From Pseudescherichia sp031987975 (GTDB lineage Bacteria; Pseudomonadota; Gammaproteobacteria; Enterobacterales; Enterobacteriaceae), in the NCBI RefSeq assembly GCF_031987975.1, contig NZ_DALZYX010000007.1, positions 1 through 64,000 of the forward strand: a stretch of 64,000 nt of DNA, in the 5' to 3' direction. The translations under genes and the position numbers were made by a program. The notes under the pieces are model-generated. The model worked only from the letters and a program-made list of their open reading frames with translations, had not been told where the DNA came from and did not search any database. This document shows, piece after piece, positions 54,031 through 62,091 of this stretch. Every line of letters begins with the position of its first letter. Position 1 is the stretch's first letter.

Positions 54031-54245
54031 AGCGCTCTCCTTAGTGAAGTATATGACTTAATTATAGCAAAGAGGTCTGGACTCACGCTGAACTGAATAC
54101 TTTTAGCACTTTTTGGCTTAAAGACGACGGCAGGGTATTTAAGGCCGTCAGATGAGACAGCTAATTCTATTGCTCTTATTATCTAACCTAACAGAAATTC
54201 AAGAGTTGCTAATATCAACTGGTCCGACGATTGAACGGGAAATGT

Positions 54246-54279
54246 AAAAATAGCAGTAGGAGAGAAAGGCTCCTGCTGC
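54246..54279 (-). terminator. Terminator of the Hcp cassette
   Basis: Leftward hairpin GCAGCAGGAG with CTCCTACTGC across a CCTTTCT loop, then a T-rich run (TATTTTTAC), about 20 bp after the hcp stop. It closes the tlde1-immunity-hcp transcript. Confidence 0.8.
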
Positions 54280-54298
54280 TGCTGTTAGCTATGGGTTC

Positions 54299-54790
54299 TT
54301 AGGCTGTTGCTCGTTCATTCCAGGCATCAGTATATTGGATATTACCATCCACAATTCGCCAGGTTATTTTTTCATACTGTAAACTGACACTTTCATTGTG
54401 ATTCATTTTATCATTTCCTGATAATTTAACATTAGGCACACTACAGTTAATACCCGTAATTTTTACGTTTTCCATTAACACGGTATAATAACAAACCTCT
54501 TGTCCAGCATCGTTTATGTGATAAAATTTTACTTCCGCACTTTTCAGCGTCTGACCTGTAGCAACAGCTTTATAAAGATAAGGGGTGGAACTATCGACTT
54601 CCTTTTCAATCATCATTGACGAATGCTGACGAGTCCCTGTAATCTTACCATTGGCATTATCTACTGGTAAATTAATACCGTGACTTAATCCTATTATCTC
54701 TACACTACCTTCACGGTCTTGAACATCTACAGATCCTTTAATATCTGCACCGCCGTCATCTTTGAGCCACATATATGGAGGAATGGGAAT
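54299..54790 (-). CDS. hcp: Hcp family type VI secretion protein, start codon apparently ATT
   Basis: Hcp forms the hexameric tube rings of the type VI secretion system and can carry effectors. The family core is clear: YMWLKDDGGADIKGSVDVQDREG, SSTPYLYKAVATGQTLKSAEVKFY, QYEKITWRIVDGNIQYTDAWNERATA. The first ATG (54772) would remove the conserved beta strand start. In frame upstream the DNA reads IPIPPY where relatives have M-x-IP-x-Y, and the codon at 54788-54790 is ATT, nine bases after AGGA and one base after the upstream stop. So ATG has probably become ATT: a rare start or a disabled gene. The 163-residue length is otherwise normal. No other type VI structural genes are in the window. Confidence 0.8.
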   Translation of the reverse strand: MPIPPYMWLKDDGGADIKGSVDVQDREGSVEIIGLSHGINLPVDNANGKITGTRQHSSMMIEKEVDSSTPYLYKAVATGQTLKSAEVKFYHINDAGQEVCYYTVLMENVKITGINCSVPNVKLSGNDKMNHNESVSLQYEKITWRIVDGNIQYTDAWNERATA

Positions 54791-54791
54791 A

Positions 54792-55079
54792 CTATTTTTT
54801 CCTAATGCTGTTAATTAGCCTAATGCTTAAGTAGCACAATAAAAAAGCGATCAAAATTGATACGAGAACATCGGTGTAAAACCAGAGATCATCGAAGTTA
54901 TCTTGACTTGAAAAACCGTATAACCACTTTGAAAACTTTGACGATGTTTCATAACTTATAAATTTAGAAGCATCGAAAATTTTTGCTGAAAAACAGAAAA
55001 ATATCAGGAAAAGTATAGTTTTTGATATCCATCCGATCAGTTTTTTAAGCATCTTATGGGCAAGTATTGGTATTGCCAT
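54792..55079 (-). CDS. Small two-helix membrane protein, likely Tlde1 immunity protein
   Basis: I recognise no family by sequence. The 95-residue product starts MAIPILAHKM and has two membrane helices (about 14-32, LIGWISKTILFLIFFCFSA; 69-88, YTDVLVSILIAFLLCYLSI). A loop of about 35 residues joins them, and the tail is basic. GAGG nine bases upstream supports ATG 55079, inside the effector's 3' end; an ATG nine codons later, just after the effector stop, is the alternative. Its place directly after a toxin, size and membrane location fit an immunity protein guarding the periplasm. AT-rich codon use, unlike the flanking core genes, indicates transfer. Confidence 0.65.
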   Translation of the reverse strand: MAIPILAHKMLKKLIGWISKTILFLIFFCFSAKIFDASKFISYETSSKFSKWLYGFSSQDNFDDLWFYTDVLVSILIAFLLCYLSIRLINSIRKK

Positions 55080-55575
55080 TCGCAACGACCTCAATCCAAC
55101 CACGGGCCATAAGGGAACGCATACAAGGGACCTGTATAGGCTGTGTACGTAATAGGGCATTACGGATGATTGCAAAATCAGAGTTGTGGGCAATCGTTAT
55201 ACATCCTTTTGATAAGGTGCCAGGGTGAAGTCTGAACAATCCACGGTGAACACTATCTACCCAAGCGCCATCATCGATACCCCAATCATCCTTATATAAC
55301 GCGAACCATTCAGAATGACTAAATTTAGCATGGTGAAAAGTCTTATTAAATGCGTCCTTAGCACCTGCAATTTTTCTTGACAAAAAACCACCTTCTCCAC
55401 GTTCTACTATCCAGTACTTTCCTGGAGGGATGGGGCCATTGTTTGGAACGGCTCTACAACTAGCATGATTACGATAGATACCATTACCAGAGAAGGCCAT
55501 AAACACGCCCACACCATACAGATTGAAAGGTGCGTAATCAGCATCATTCAAAAGCATCTTTCCATTTAACGCCAT
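55054..55575 (-). CDS. tlde1: Tlde1-type T6SS effector (DUF2778, L,D-transpeptidase-like)
   Basis: Predicted toxin delivered to rival periplasms, where Tlde1 enzymes cut or exchange D-amino acids in peptidoglycan stems. The 173-residue protein has the family opening (FSGNG, then NNGPIPPGKYWIV) and an active site close to the Tlde1/L,D-transpeptidase pattern: RLHPGTLSKGCITI with His117, Ser122 and Cys125. No signal peptide is seen, as expected for T6SS cargo. It is first of a three-gene minus-strand unit followed by the membrane protein and hcp. Low GC relative to the core suggests acquisition. Confidence 0.8.
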   Translation of the reverse strand: MALNGKMLLNDADYAPFNLYGVGVFMAFSGNGIYRNHASCRAVPNNGPIPPGKYWIVERGEGGFLSRKIAGAKDAFNKTFHHAKFSHSEWFALYKDDWGIDDGAWVDSVHRGLFRLHPGTLSKGCITIAHNSDFAIIRNALLRTQPIQVPCMRSLMARGWIEVVANGNTNTCP

Positions 55576-55784
55576 AAACTGTCCATTTAACCATGCATTC
55601 TGTGTGGTTAAATGTAAGGGCGATTTATTAAGCAGTCAAGATCAATTATTTAATCGCTAAAAGTCTCCGAATAATAATTTTTTCTAAGAAGACAGTATTA
55701 TATTCCCACTAGTTCTATTTATACTTTATTAGCCCTATTATACGCAGAGCATTTATTGATTATTAATAGTGAGAATCAGTCACA

Positions 55785-56693
55785 CTATCTCCCGGCTTCC
55801 TCACGCAGCCACTGCTGGAGCAGCTTGCCCTCGTGGGTCATCTCCACATCCTGGCGCACGCAGAGGTAGTAGTCGCGCCCGTCGTCTATGGGCAGATCGA
55901 AGATCTTCACCAGCTCGCCGGTTTGCAGATAGGGCAGGATCATTGGCTCACGCATCAGGGCACAGCCCAGCCCAGCCTGTACGGCAGCCAGCGTCAGCAG
56001 CCCATCCTCAAACATCGCCCCATCCCGACGCACGCGTTTCACCTGCTGCTCGCCAAACCACTGCGTCCATGTGGCACGCTCTTCGTCGTGCAGTAGCGGC
56101 ATCTGCGCCAGCTGCGCCGGGGTCTCAATATAGCCATGCAGGCGGATAAACTCCCGGCTGCATACCGGGATCATGCGCCCGGAGATCAGCTTCTCGCTGC
56201 GGTAGCCCACCCACTGGCCATTGCCAAAGCGGATCGACATATCCGAGGCGTCGCTCAGGTAGTTGCGGTGGTTGGCGTAGACTACGTTGATCTCCATCTG
56301 GGCATGAGCCTGGATGAAGCGCGGCAGGCGGGGAATGAACCAGCCCATCCCGAAGAGCGGGATCAGGCTGATCGTCACCTGCCGTGAGCGGCCCTGCTCG
56401 AACAGCTGGCCGGTGGCCTGACGCAGCACGCTGAAGGCTGCGCGTATCGAGCGATAGTACTCGCGCCCCTCGCTGCTCAGCACCAGATGACGGCCCTGAC
56501 GGTGGGTCAGCGGGAGCTGCAAAAAGCTCTCCAGTACCTTGAGCTGGTGGCTAACCGCCGAGGGGGAAACGCTCAGCTCCTCGGCCGCGGCGGCCACGCT
56601 GCCCAACCGGGCGATGGCTTCGAAGACGCGGACCGCACGCAGAGGCGGATCGTCCGGTAGCCCACTTTCGCTTAACTCTTCTGTTTTTTTCAT
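55785..56693 (-). CDS. LysR-family regulator of the adjacent transport operon
   Basis: LysR-type transcription factor of 302 residues, closest in style to the GcvA group. The winged HTH (about 18-75) contains LRAVRVFEAIARLGSVAAAAEELSVSPSAVSHQLKVLE. The remainder is the periplasmic-binding-protein-like effector domain (RQVTISLIPLFGMGWFIPRLPRF..., LTLAAVQAGLGCALMREPMI). It is divergent from the ABC/ATC operon across 169 bp, so it most likely controls that operon in response to its substrate. ATG 56693 is chosen over a TTG ten codons upstream; neither has a strong ribosome site. Confidence 0.85.
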   Translation of the reverse strand: MKKTEELSESGLPDDPPLRAVRVFEAIARLGSVAAAAEELSVSPSAVSHQLKVLESFLQLPLTHRQGRHLVLSSEGREYYRSIRAAFSVLRQATGQLFEQGRSRQVTISLIPLFGMGWFIPRLPRFIQAHAQMEINVVYANHRNYLSDASDMSIRFGNGQWVGYRSEKLISGRMIPVCSREFIRLHGYIETPAQLAQMPLLHDEERATWTQWFGEQQVKRVRRDGAMFEDGLLTLAAVQAGLGCALMREPMILPYLQTGELVKIFDLPIDDGRDYYLCVRQDVEMTHEGKLLQQWLREEAGR

Positions 56694-56862
56694 ATGTTGA
56701 GGCAAACCCTGTCTGATTCCCAAAAATCGTTTCTATTTTATGATTTAATATCAGTAAGTTAGTGAAATACGCTTTTATAATAAGAAAGAATATATCTGTA
56801 TTTCAAAATTAAATTCAATTGTTGGATGCTTACGCTGAAAAAATTCTCAGCAGGCACGTATT

Positions 56863-57813
56863 GTGGACACACTTATTCAGCAATTGATCAATGGCATGAT
56901 GCTGGGCAGCATCTATGGCCTGATTGCCCTCGGCTATACCATGGTGTATGGCATTCTGCGCATCATTAACTTTGCCCACGGTGACATCTTAATGGTCGGC
57001 GCGCTCACGACCCTTTCGGGGATCAATTTTCTCTCCCAGTGGTTCCCTGGCATGAATTTGCTGTTGCAGCTGACCCTTGCCCTGATGGCGGCGATGGTAG
57101 TCTGTGCCCTGCTGGCGATGGCGGTAGAGCGCTTTGCCTATCGTCGCCTGCGCAACGCGCCCCGGTTGGCTCCGCTGATCAGCGGTATCGGCATCTCGGT
57201 GCTGCTGCAAACCGTTGCCATGCTGATCTGGAGTCGTAACCCGCTGATGTTCCCCCAGATCCTGCCGATGGATCCCATTGAGATCACCGCCGGTAGCGTT
57301 GAGCATCCCCCGGCGATTATTACCGTGACCGGCATGGTCACCCTGGCCGTTACCTTCCTGGTGATGCTCGGCCTGTGGCTGCTGGTGGAGTACAGCCGTC
57401 TGGGGCGAGGAATGCGAGCGGTGGCGGAAAACCCGCAGGTTGCCAGCCTGATGGGCGTCTCACCGAATCGGATTATTACTCTGACCTTCGCCATCGGCGG
57501 CGCGTTTGCCGCCCTGGCGGGGGTGATGATGGCCAGCAACTACGGCAGCGCCAGCTTTTCCATGGGCTTCCTGCCGGGCATCAAAGCCTTTACCGCGGCG
57601 GTACTGGGCGGCATCGGCAACATTCGTGGTGCCATGCTGGGCGGCATTCTGTTGGGGCTGATCGAGGCGCTGGGGGCAGGTTATCTCGGCGATCTCACCG
57701 GCGGCGCGTTCAGCAGTAACTATCAGGATATCCTGGCCTTTATCGTGCTGATCCTGGTGCTGGTTTTCCGTCCTGCTGGCCTGCTGGGCGAGCGTGTTGC
57801 ACAGCGTGCCTGA
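56863..57813 (+). CDS. Branched-chain-type ABC permease (LivH family)
   Basis: First permease of a hydrophobic-amino-acid-type importer. The 316 residues have about eight membrane helices and typical LivH features: NGMMLGSIYGLIALGYTMVYGILRIINFAHGD at the N-terminus, GRGMRAVAENPQVASLMGVSPNRI as the ATPase-contact loop, and GIKAFTAAVLGGIGNIRGAMLGG. It starts with GTG. The operon order LivH-LivM-LivG-LivF-binding protein is unusual in placing the binding protein last. Its association with ATC-degrading genes suggests a thiazoline or cysteine-derivative substrate rather than leucine. Confidence 0.88.
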   Translation: MDTLIQQLINGMMLGSIYGLIALGYTMVYGILRIINFAHGDILMVGALTTLSGINFLSQWFPGMNLLLQLTLALMAAMVVCALLAMAVERFAYRRLRNAPRLAPLISGIGISVLLQTVAMLIWSRNPLMFPQILPMDPIEITAGSVEHPPAIITVTGMVTLAVTFLVMLGLWLLVEYSRLGRGMRAVAENPQVASLMGVSPNRIITLTFAIGGAFAALAGVMMASNYGSASFSMGFLPGIKAFTAAVLGGIGNIRGAMLGGILLGLIEALGAGYLGDLTGGAFSSNYQDILAFIVLILVLVFRPAGLLGERVAQRA

Positions 57814-57820
57814 GGATCCT

Positions 57821-58924
57821 ATGACTATCTTAACTTCCGAACGTAGCGCCGCACCGCGTCTTAACCTCGGCATCATCCTGCTGGTGGCCGGGCTGCTGCT
57901 CGCGCCGTGGCTGGCCTCTGCCGCAGGCGGCAACTACTGGGTGCGGGTGATCGACTTTACCCTGCTCTACATCATGCTGGCTCTGGGTCTTAATATCGTG
58001 GTCGGCTTTACCGGCCTGCTGGATATGGGCTTTATCGCCTTCTACGCCGTGGGTGCCTACCTTGCCGCGCTGCTGGCTTCCCCGCATCTGCTCGACGCCT
58101 TCCCGGTATTGCAGGGCTACTTTAGCGACGGGCTGCACGTCTCCTACGGGGTGTTGATCCCGCTGGCGGCCTTTATCGCCGGGATCTGCGGCATCTTGCT
58201 GGGCGCGCCGACTCTGCGCCTGCGCGGTGACTATCTGGCGATTGTGACCCTTGGATTCGGGGAGATTATCCGCATCCTGATGCGCAACCTCGATCGCCCG
58301 GTCAACATCACTAACGGCGCGAAGGGTATCTCGGGCATCGACTCCCTGAGCCTGTTTGGCCTTGAGTTTCGCGGCGTCTACCACCTGCTAGGAGTGAAAA
58401 TTCCTGCGCTCTACCTCTGGTACTACCTTTTTGCCGCGCTGATTGTGGCGATCGTCTTTATCTGCATTCGCCTGCAACGCTCCCGAGTGGGCCGGGCCTG
58501 GCACGCTATCCGCGAGGACGAAGACGTGGCGCGGGCGATGGGCATCAACGTGCGTAACTTTAAGCTGCTGGCTTTCGCGATGGGTGCCTCCTTTGGCGGC
58601 GTCGCCGGGGTGATGTTTGCCTCGTTCCAGGGCTTCGTCTCCCCGGAATCCTTTACGTTGCAGGAGTCCATCGTCGTGCTGGCGATGGTGGTGCTGGGCG
58701 GCATCGGCCACGTGCCGGGGGTGATCCTCGGGGCGGTGATGCTCTCGGCGCTGCCGGAGCTGCTGCGTAGCCAGGCCGTGCCGGTGCAGGAGGCGCTGTT
58801 CGGCACCGTGCTGGTGGATCCTGAGATCCTCCGTCAGCTCTTCTACGGCCTGGCGCTGGTGCTGGTGATGATCTTCCGTCCGGGCGGCGTATGGCCTGCT
58901 AAACACGCGGGGGCAAAAGCATGA
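57821..58924 (+). CDS. Branched-chain-type ABC permease (LivM family)
   Basis: Second permease of the importer. The 367 residues have about ten membrane helices and LivM hallmarks: LGLNIVVGFTGLLDMGFIAFYAVGAYLAAL, RLRGDYLAIVTLGFGEIIRI, and RVGRAWHAIREDEDVARAMGINVRNFKLLAFAMGA as the coupling loop. GAGGATCCT before ATG 57821 fixes the start, 7 bp after the first permease. It overlaps the next ATPase gene by 4 bp. Confidence 0.88.
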   Translation: MTILTSERSAAPRLNLGIILLVAGLLLAPWLASAAGGNYWVRVIDFTLLYIMLALGLNIVVGFTGLLDMGFIAFYAVGAYLAALLASPHLLDAFPVLQGYFSDGLHVSYGVLIPLAAFIAGICGILLGAPTLRLRGDYLAIVTLGFGEIIRILMRNLDRPVNITNGAKGISGIDSLSLFGLEFRGVYHLLGVKIPALYLWYYLFAALIVAIVFICIRLQRSRVGRAWHAIREDEDVARAMGINVRNFKLLAFAMGASFGGVAGVMFASFQGFVSPESFTLQESIVVLAMVVLGGIGHVPGVILGAVMLSALPELLRSQAVPVQEALFGTVLVDPEILRQLFYGLALVLVMIFRPGGVWPAKHAGAKA

Positions 58925-59688
58925 GCCTGTTAACGATCCGTAATCTGAGCAAACGCTTTGGCGGCCTGGTGGCGGTCAACGACGTCAGCCTGTCGGTAAA
59001 GGCGGGCGAGATCTACGGCCTGATTGGTCCCAACGGCGCGGGGAAAACCACCTGCTTCAACCTGATCACCGGTCTCTATACCGCCGACAGCGGCGAGTTT
59101 AGCCTGGCCGACAAGCCTTACTCGCCACGCGCGATTGAGAAAGTGACTCAGGCAGGCATTGCGCGCACCTTCCAGAACCTGCGCCTGTTTAACGACATGA
59201 GCGTGCTGGAGAACGTGATGATCGGTCGGCACGTCCGCACCCGCAACGGTCTCTGGGCCGCTATCACTCGCCATAAGCGGGCGCGGGAAGAGGAGGCGGA
59301 GACCGAGCGCCAGGCCTGGTACTGGCTGGAGTACACCGGCATCGCTCAGTTTGCCCACTACCGCGCCAGCGATCTTGCCTATGGCCATCAGCGCCGCCTC
59401 GAGATTGCCCGTGCGCTGGCAACGGACCCTAAGCTGCTGGCTCTCGACGAACCGGCGGCAGGCATGAATGCGGCGGAGAAAGTCGCCCTCGGCGAACTGC
59501 TGCGCCGCATCCGTGACGATGGCAAAACCATTTTGATTATTGAGCATGACGTGAAGCTGATTATGAGCCTGTGCGACCGCATCAGCGTGCTGGACTACGG
59601 CAAGGTGATTGCCGAAGGGGAACCGGAGGCAGTACGTAGCCATCCGGACGTGATCCGCGCCTATCTTGGAGGTAACGCCCATGTCTGA
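58921..59688 (+). CDS. Branched-chain-type ABC ATPase (LivG family)
   Basis: One of two ATPases of the importer. In the 255-residue protein: Walker A GPNGAGKTT near residue 37, Q-loop and LivG helical insert (GIARTFQNLRLFNDMSVLENVMIG), Walker B LLALDEPAAGMN and switch His in IIEHDVKLIMSLCDRI. The signature is LAYGHQRRLEIARAL, normal for LivG where LSGGQ is replaced by xYGxQ. It overlaps its neighbours by 4 and 8 bp. Confidence 0.9.
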   Translation: MSLLTIRNLSKRFGGLVAVNDVSLSVKAGEIYGLIGPNGAGKTTCFNLITGLYTADSGEFSLADKPYSPRAIEKVTQAGIARTFQNLRLFNDMSVLENVMIGRHVRTRNGLWAAITRHKRAREEEAETERQAWYWLEYTGIAQFAHYRASDLAYGHQRRLEIARALATDPKLLALDEPAAGMNAAEKVALGELLRRIRDDGKTILIIEHDVKLIMSLCDRISVLDYGKVIAEGEPEAVRSHPDVIRAYLGGNAHV

Positions 59689-60403
59689 ACCTATATTGCA
59701 GGTGCGTAACCTCTCCGTGCACTACGGCGGCATCCAGGCCGTGCGCGGGATCGAGTTTAGCCTCAACGAAGGGGAGCAGGGGACGCTGCTGGGAGCCAAC
59801 GGCGCGGGCAAAAGCTCTACCGTGCGGGCTATCGCCGGGCTGCAACCCTACGGCGGAGAGATCCTCTGGCAGGGCAAATCGATTCACCGCCGCGCCCCGC
59901 AGGATCTTCTCCGCGACGGCGTTGTTCTCGTGCCGGAGGGGCGGGGCATCTTCACCCGCATGACGGTAGAAGAGAACCTGCTGATGGGAGCCTGGCGGCG
60001 GAAAGGGCGGCAGGCGGTGAAGCAGGAGATGGCCCAGCTCTACGAGCGTTTTCCGCGCCTCGGTGAACGTAAAGATCAGCTGGCCGGGCTGCTCTCCGGC
60101 GGTGAACAGCAGCTGCTGGCTCTGGGCCGGGCGCTGCTCAGCCAGCCGCGCCTGCTGATCCTCGACGAGCCGTCGATGGGGCTGGCCCCGATCATGGTTG
60201 AGACCATTTTCAAAGAGATTGCTGCCTTGCGCGACGCGGGCGTCACGCTGCTGCTGATCGAGCAGAACGCCCGGCTGGCGCTAGAGGTCACCCACCGCGC
60301 GTGGGTAATGGACAGCGGATCTATTGCCCATCATGGCGAATCTGCCGCGTTGCTGGCCGACAACCGCATTCAGGAAATTTATTTAGGCGAAATCGCCGTT
60401 TAA
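59681..60403 (+). CDS. Branched-chain-type ABC ATPase (LivF family)
   Basis: Second ATPase of the importer. The 240-residue protein has Walker A GANGAGKSS near residue 37, LVPEGRGIFTRMTVEENLLMGAW as the Q-loop region, signature LSGGEQQLLALGRALLSQP, Walker B LLILDEPSMGLAP and switch His replaced by Gln in LLIEQNARLAL, as usual for LivF. GGAGGTAACGCCC precedes ATG 59681 inside the previous gene. Compare the orphan at 27405-28130, which lacks the signature. Confidence 0.9.
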   Translation: MSEPILQVRNLSVHYGGIQAVRGIEFSLNEGEQGTLLGANGAGKSSTVRAIAGLQPYGGEILWQGKSIHRRAPQDLLRDGVVLVPEGRGIFTRMTVEENLLMGAWRRKGRQAVKQEMAQLYERFPRLGERKDQLAGLLSGGEQQLLALGRALLSQPRLLILDEPSMGLAPIMVETIFKEIAALRDAGVTLLLIEQNARLALEVTHRAWVMDSGSIAHHGESAALLADNRIQEIYLGEIAV

Positions 60404-60430
60404 AACACCACCAACATCAGGGAAACAACA

Positions 60431-61588
60431 ATGAAAACTAAACCACGCAAAGCGCTAAGCGCCATGATTGTGCTTGCTGCTCTTGGCGGATCGGCGGTAA
60501 ATCAGGCCCAGGCCGATGAGACCGTGATTATCGGTCTGGCTGGCCCGCTGACCGGCCCGTCGGCGCGTATCGGTAAGGATCTGGAGAACGGCGCACAGCT
60601 CGCCATCGACGACGTGAATAAAACCCACCCGACGATTGGCGGCAAAGCGGTGACCTTTAAGCTGCAATCCGAGGACGATCAGTCTGACCCGCGTACCGCC
60701 GTGGCCGTGGCCCAGCGCCTGGTAGACAGCGAAGTGGCAGGCGTGGTGGGCCACTGGAACACCGGGACCAGTATTCCGGCGGCGCGTATCTATCATGATG
60801 CGGGCATCGCCCAGGTTGCCCCGGTCGCCACCGGTCACGCCTACACCCAGCAGGGTTTTGACACCAGTTTCCGCGTGATGGGCCACGACGATGACGGCGG
60901 CGACTATGCGGCAAAATATGCGGTGCAGACCCTGAAAGCAAAACGTATCGCGGTAATCGACGACCGGACCGCGTTCGGTCAGGGGCTGGCCGATGAGTTC
61001 ATCAAGTCTCTGGAAGCGCAGGGCATCAAGCCGGTTGACCGCCAGTACGTTGATGAGAAGACCGTGGACTTCAACGCCGTGCTGACTGCCATCCGCAGCA
61101 AAAATGCCGATCTGGTCTTCTTCGGCGGCGTGGATAGCCAGGCGGCTCCGCTGGCGCGTCGTCTCAAGCAGCTGGGCATGAAGGCCACGCTGATGGGCGC
61201 GGGTGGCTTCGTTAGCCAGACTTTCCTGAGCCTGGCGCAGAAAGAGGGCGAGGGCGTTGTCGCGCTGGAGCCGGGTCTGCCAGTAGACAAAATGCAGGGT
61301 GGTAAAGCGTTCGAGCAGGCCTACCAGTCTAAATACCATACCCATATCGAACTCCATGCGCCGTTTGCCTATGACGCTACCCGCGTGCTGATTGCCGCCA
61401 TGCAGAAGGCCGACTCCGTTGACGCCGGTGACTATCTGCCCGCGCTGCGCGCCATCAACTACGCCGGCGTAACCGGCAATATTGCCTTTGATGAGCAGGG
61501 CAACCTGAAAAATCCATCCTTTACCGTCTACAAAGTGGTGAACGGTAAATGGGAACCCCAGACCGTGCTGGGCGGTAGCGCGAAGTAA
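60431..61588 (+). CDS. Periplasmic branched-chain-type substrate-binding protein
   Basis: Captures the substrate of the LivHMGF-like importer. The 385-residue precursor has a signal peptide ending about NQAQA-DETV. The type I periplasmic binding fold is marked by VIIGLAGPLTGPSARIGKDLENGAQLAIDDVN, VGHWNTGTSIPAARIYHDAGI and FGGVDSQAAPLARRLKQLG. It lies 27 bp after the second ATPase gene. The ligand-contact positions cannot be assigned by eye; genome context points to L-2-amino-thiazoline-4-carboxylate or a related cysteine derivative. Confidence 0.88.
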   Translation: MKTKPRKALSAMIVLAALGGSAVNQAQADETVIIGLAGPLTGPSARIGKDLENGAQLAIDDVNKTHPTIGGKAVTFKLQSEDDQSDPRTAVAVAQRLVDSEVAGVVGHWNTGTSIPAARIYHDAGIAQVAPVATGHAYTQQGFDTSFRVMGHDDDGGDYAAKYAVQTLKAKRIAVIDDRTAFGQGLADEFIKSLEAQGIKPVDRQYVDEKTVDFNAVLTAIRSKNADLVFFGGVDSQAAPLARRLKQLGMKATLMGAGGFVSQTFLSLAQKEGEGVVALEPGLPVDKMQGGKAFEQAYQSKYHTHIELHAPFAYDATRVLIAAMQKADSVDAGDYLPALRAINYAGVTGNIAFDEQGNLKNPSFTVYKVVNGKWEPQTVLGGSAK

Positions 61589-61602
61589 TTTGTGAGGCAA
61601 TG

Positions 61603-62091
61603 ATGAGCTGTGAGCAAAAACAAGAGCTGGGCATTCTCGCCCGCCGTAAAATTGAAGCTGAAATAATTAAACCTATCTATGAGATCCTGGTGCGCGAGGT
61701 GGGTAAAGCCCGCGCCCAGGCGGTGATTGGCGAAGCCATCGAGCAGGCGGCCATTCAGGCCGGGCAGAACTTTGCCGCCGCCGAACCGAAAAAAGCGGAT
61801 CTGCGCAGCTTCGTCGATCTGCAATATCTCTGGGAGAAGGATAACGCTCTCGACGTGCGGGTGATCGAAGATGACGGCCAGCGCTACGACTATGACGTGA
61901 CGCGCTGCCGCTACGCCGAGATGTACCATGAGATGGGCCTCGGCGAGATCGGCCATCTGCTCTCCTGCGCGAGGGATGATAAGTTTATCGTCGGCTATGC
62001 TCCTGACGTTGAGCTGACCCGCACCCAGACCATTATGTCCGGCGCGCCGTGCTGCGATTTCCGCTATCGCGTCAAAGACAAGGAGGCGTGA
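61603..62091 (+). CDS. L-2-amino-thiazoline-4-carboxylate hydrolase family protein (AtcB-like)
   Basis: Family known from Pseudomonas for opening the thiazoline ring of L-ATC to a carbamoyl-cysteine. The 162-residue protein has RYDYDVTRCRYAEMYHEMGLGEIGHLLSCARDD and the C-terminal family signature RTQTIMSGAPCCDFRYR. Cysteines 102, 122, 150 and 151 are candidates for catalysis or metal binding. Two adjacent ATGs exist; the second has the better spacing to GTGAGG. Its TGA overlaps the next ATG (TGATG), so it is coupled to the amidohydrolase that would take its product. Other thiazoline or carbamoyl substrates remain possible. Confidence 0.8.
   Translation: MSCEQKQELGILARRKIEAEIIKPIYEILVREVGKARAQAVIGEAIEQAAIQAGQNFAAAEPKKADLRSFVDLQYLWEKDNALDVRVIEDDGQRYDYDVTRCRYAEMYHEMGLGEIGHLLSCARDDKFIVGYAPDVELTRTQTIMSGAPCCDFRYRVKDKEA

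Noticed and set aside
53652..54032. 126-codon plus-strand frame across ybiI
   Set aside because: Shadow of ybiI, whose zinc-finger protein is conserved.
60455..61600. 381-codon frame antisense to the substrate-binding protein gene
   Set aside because: Mirror of a clear periplasmic binding protein with a signal peptide; no independent start signals.
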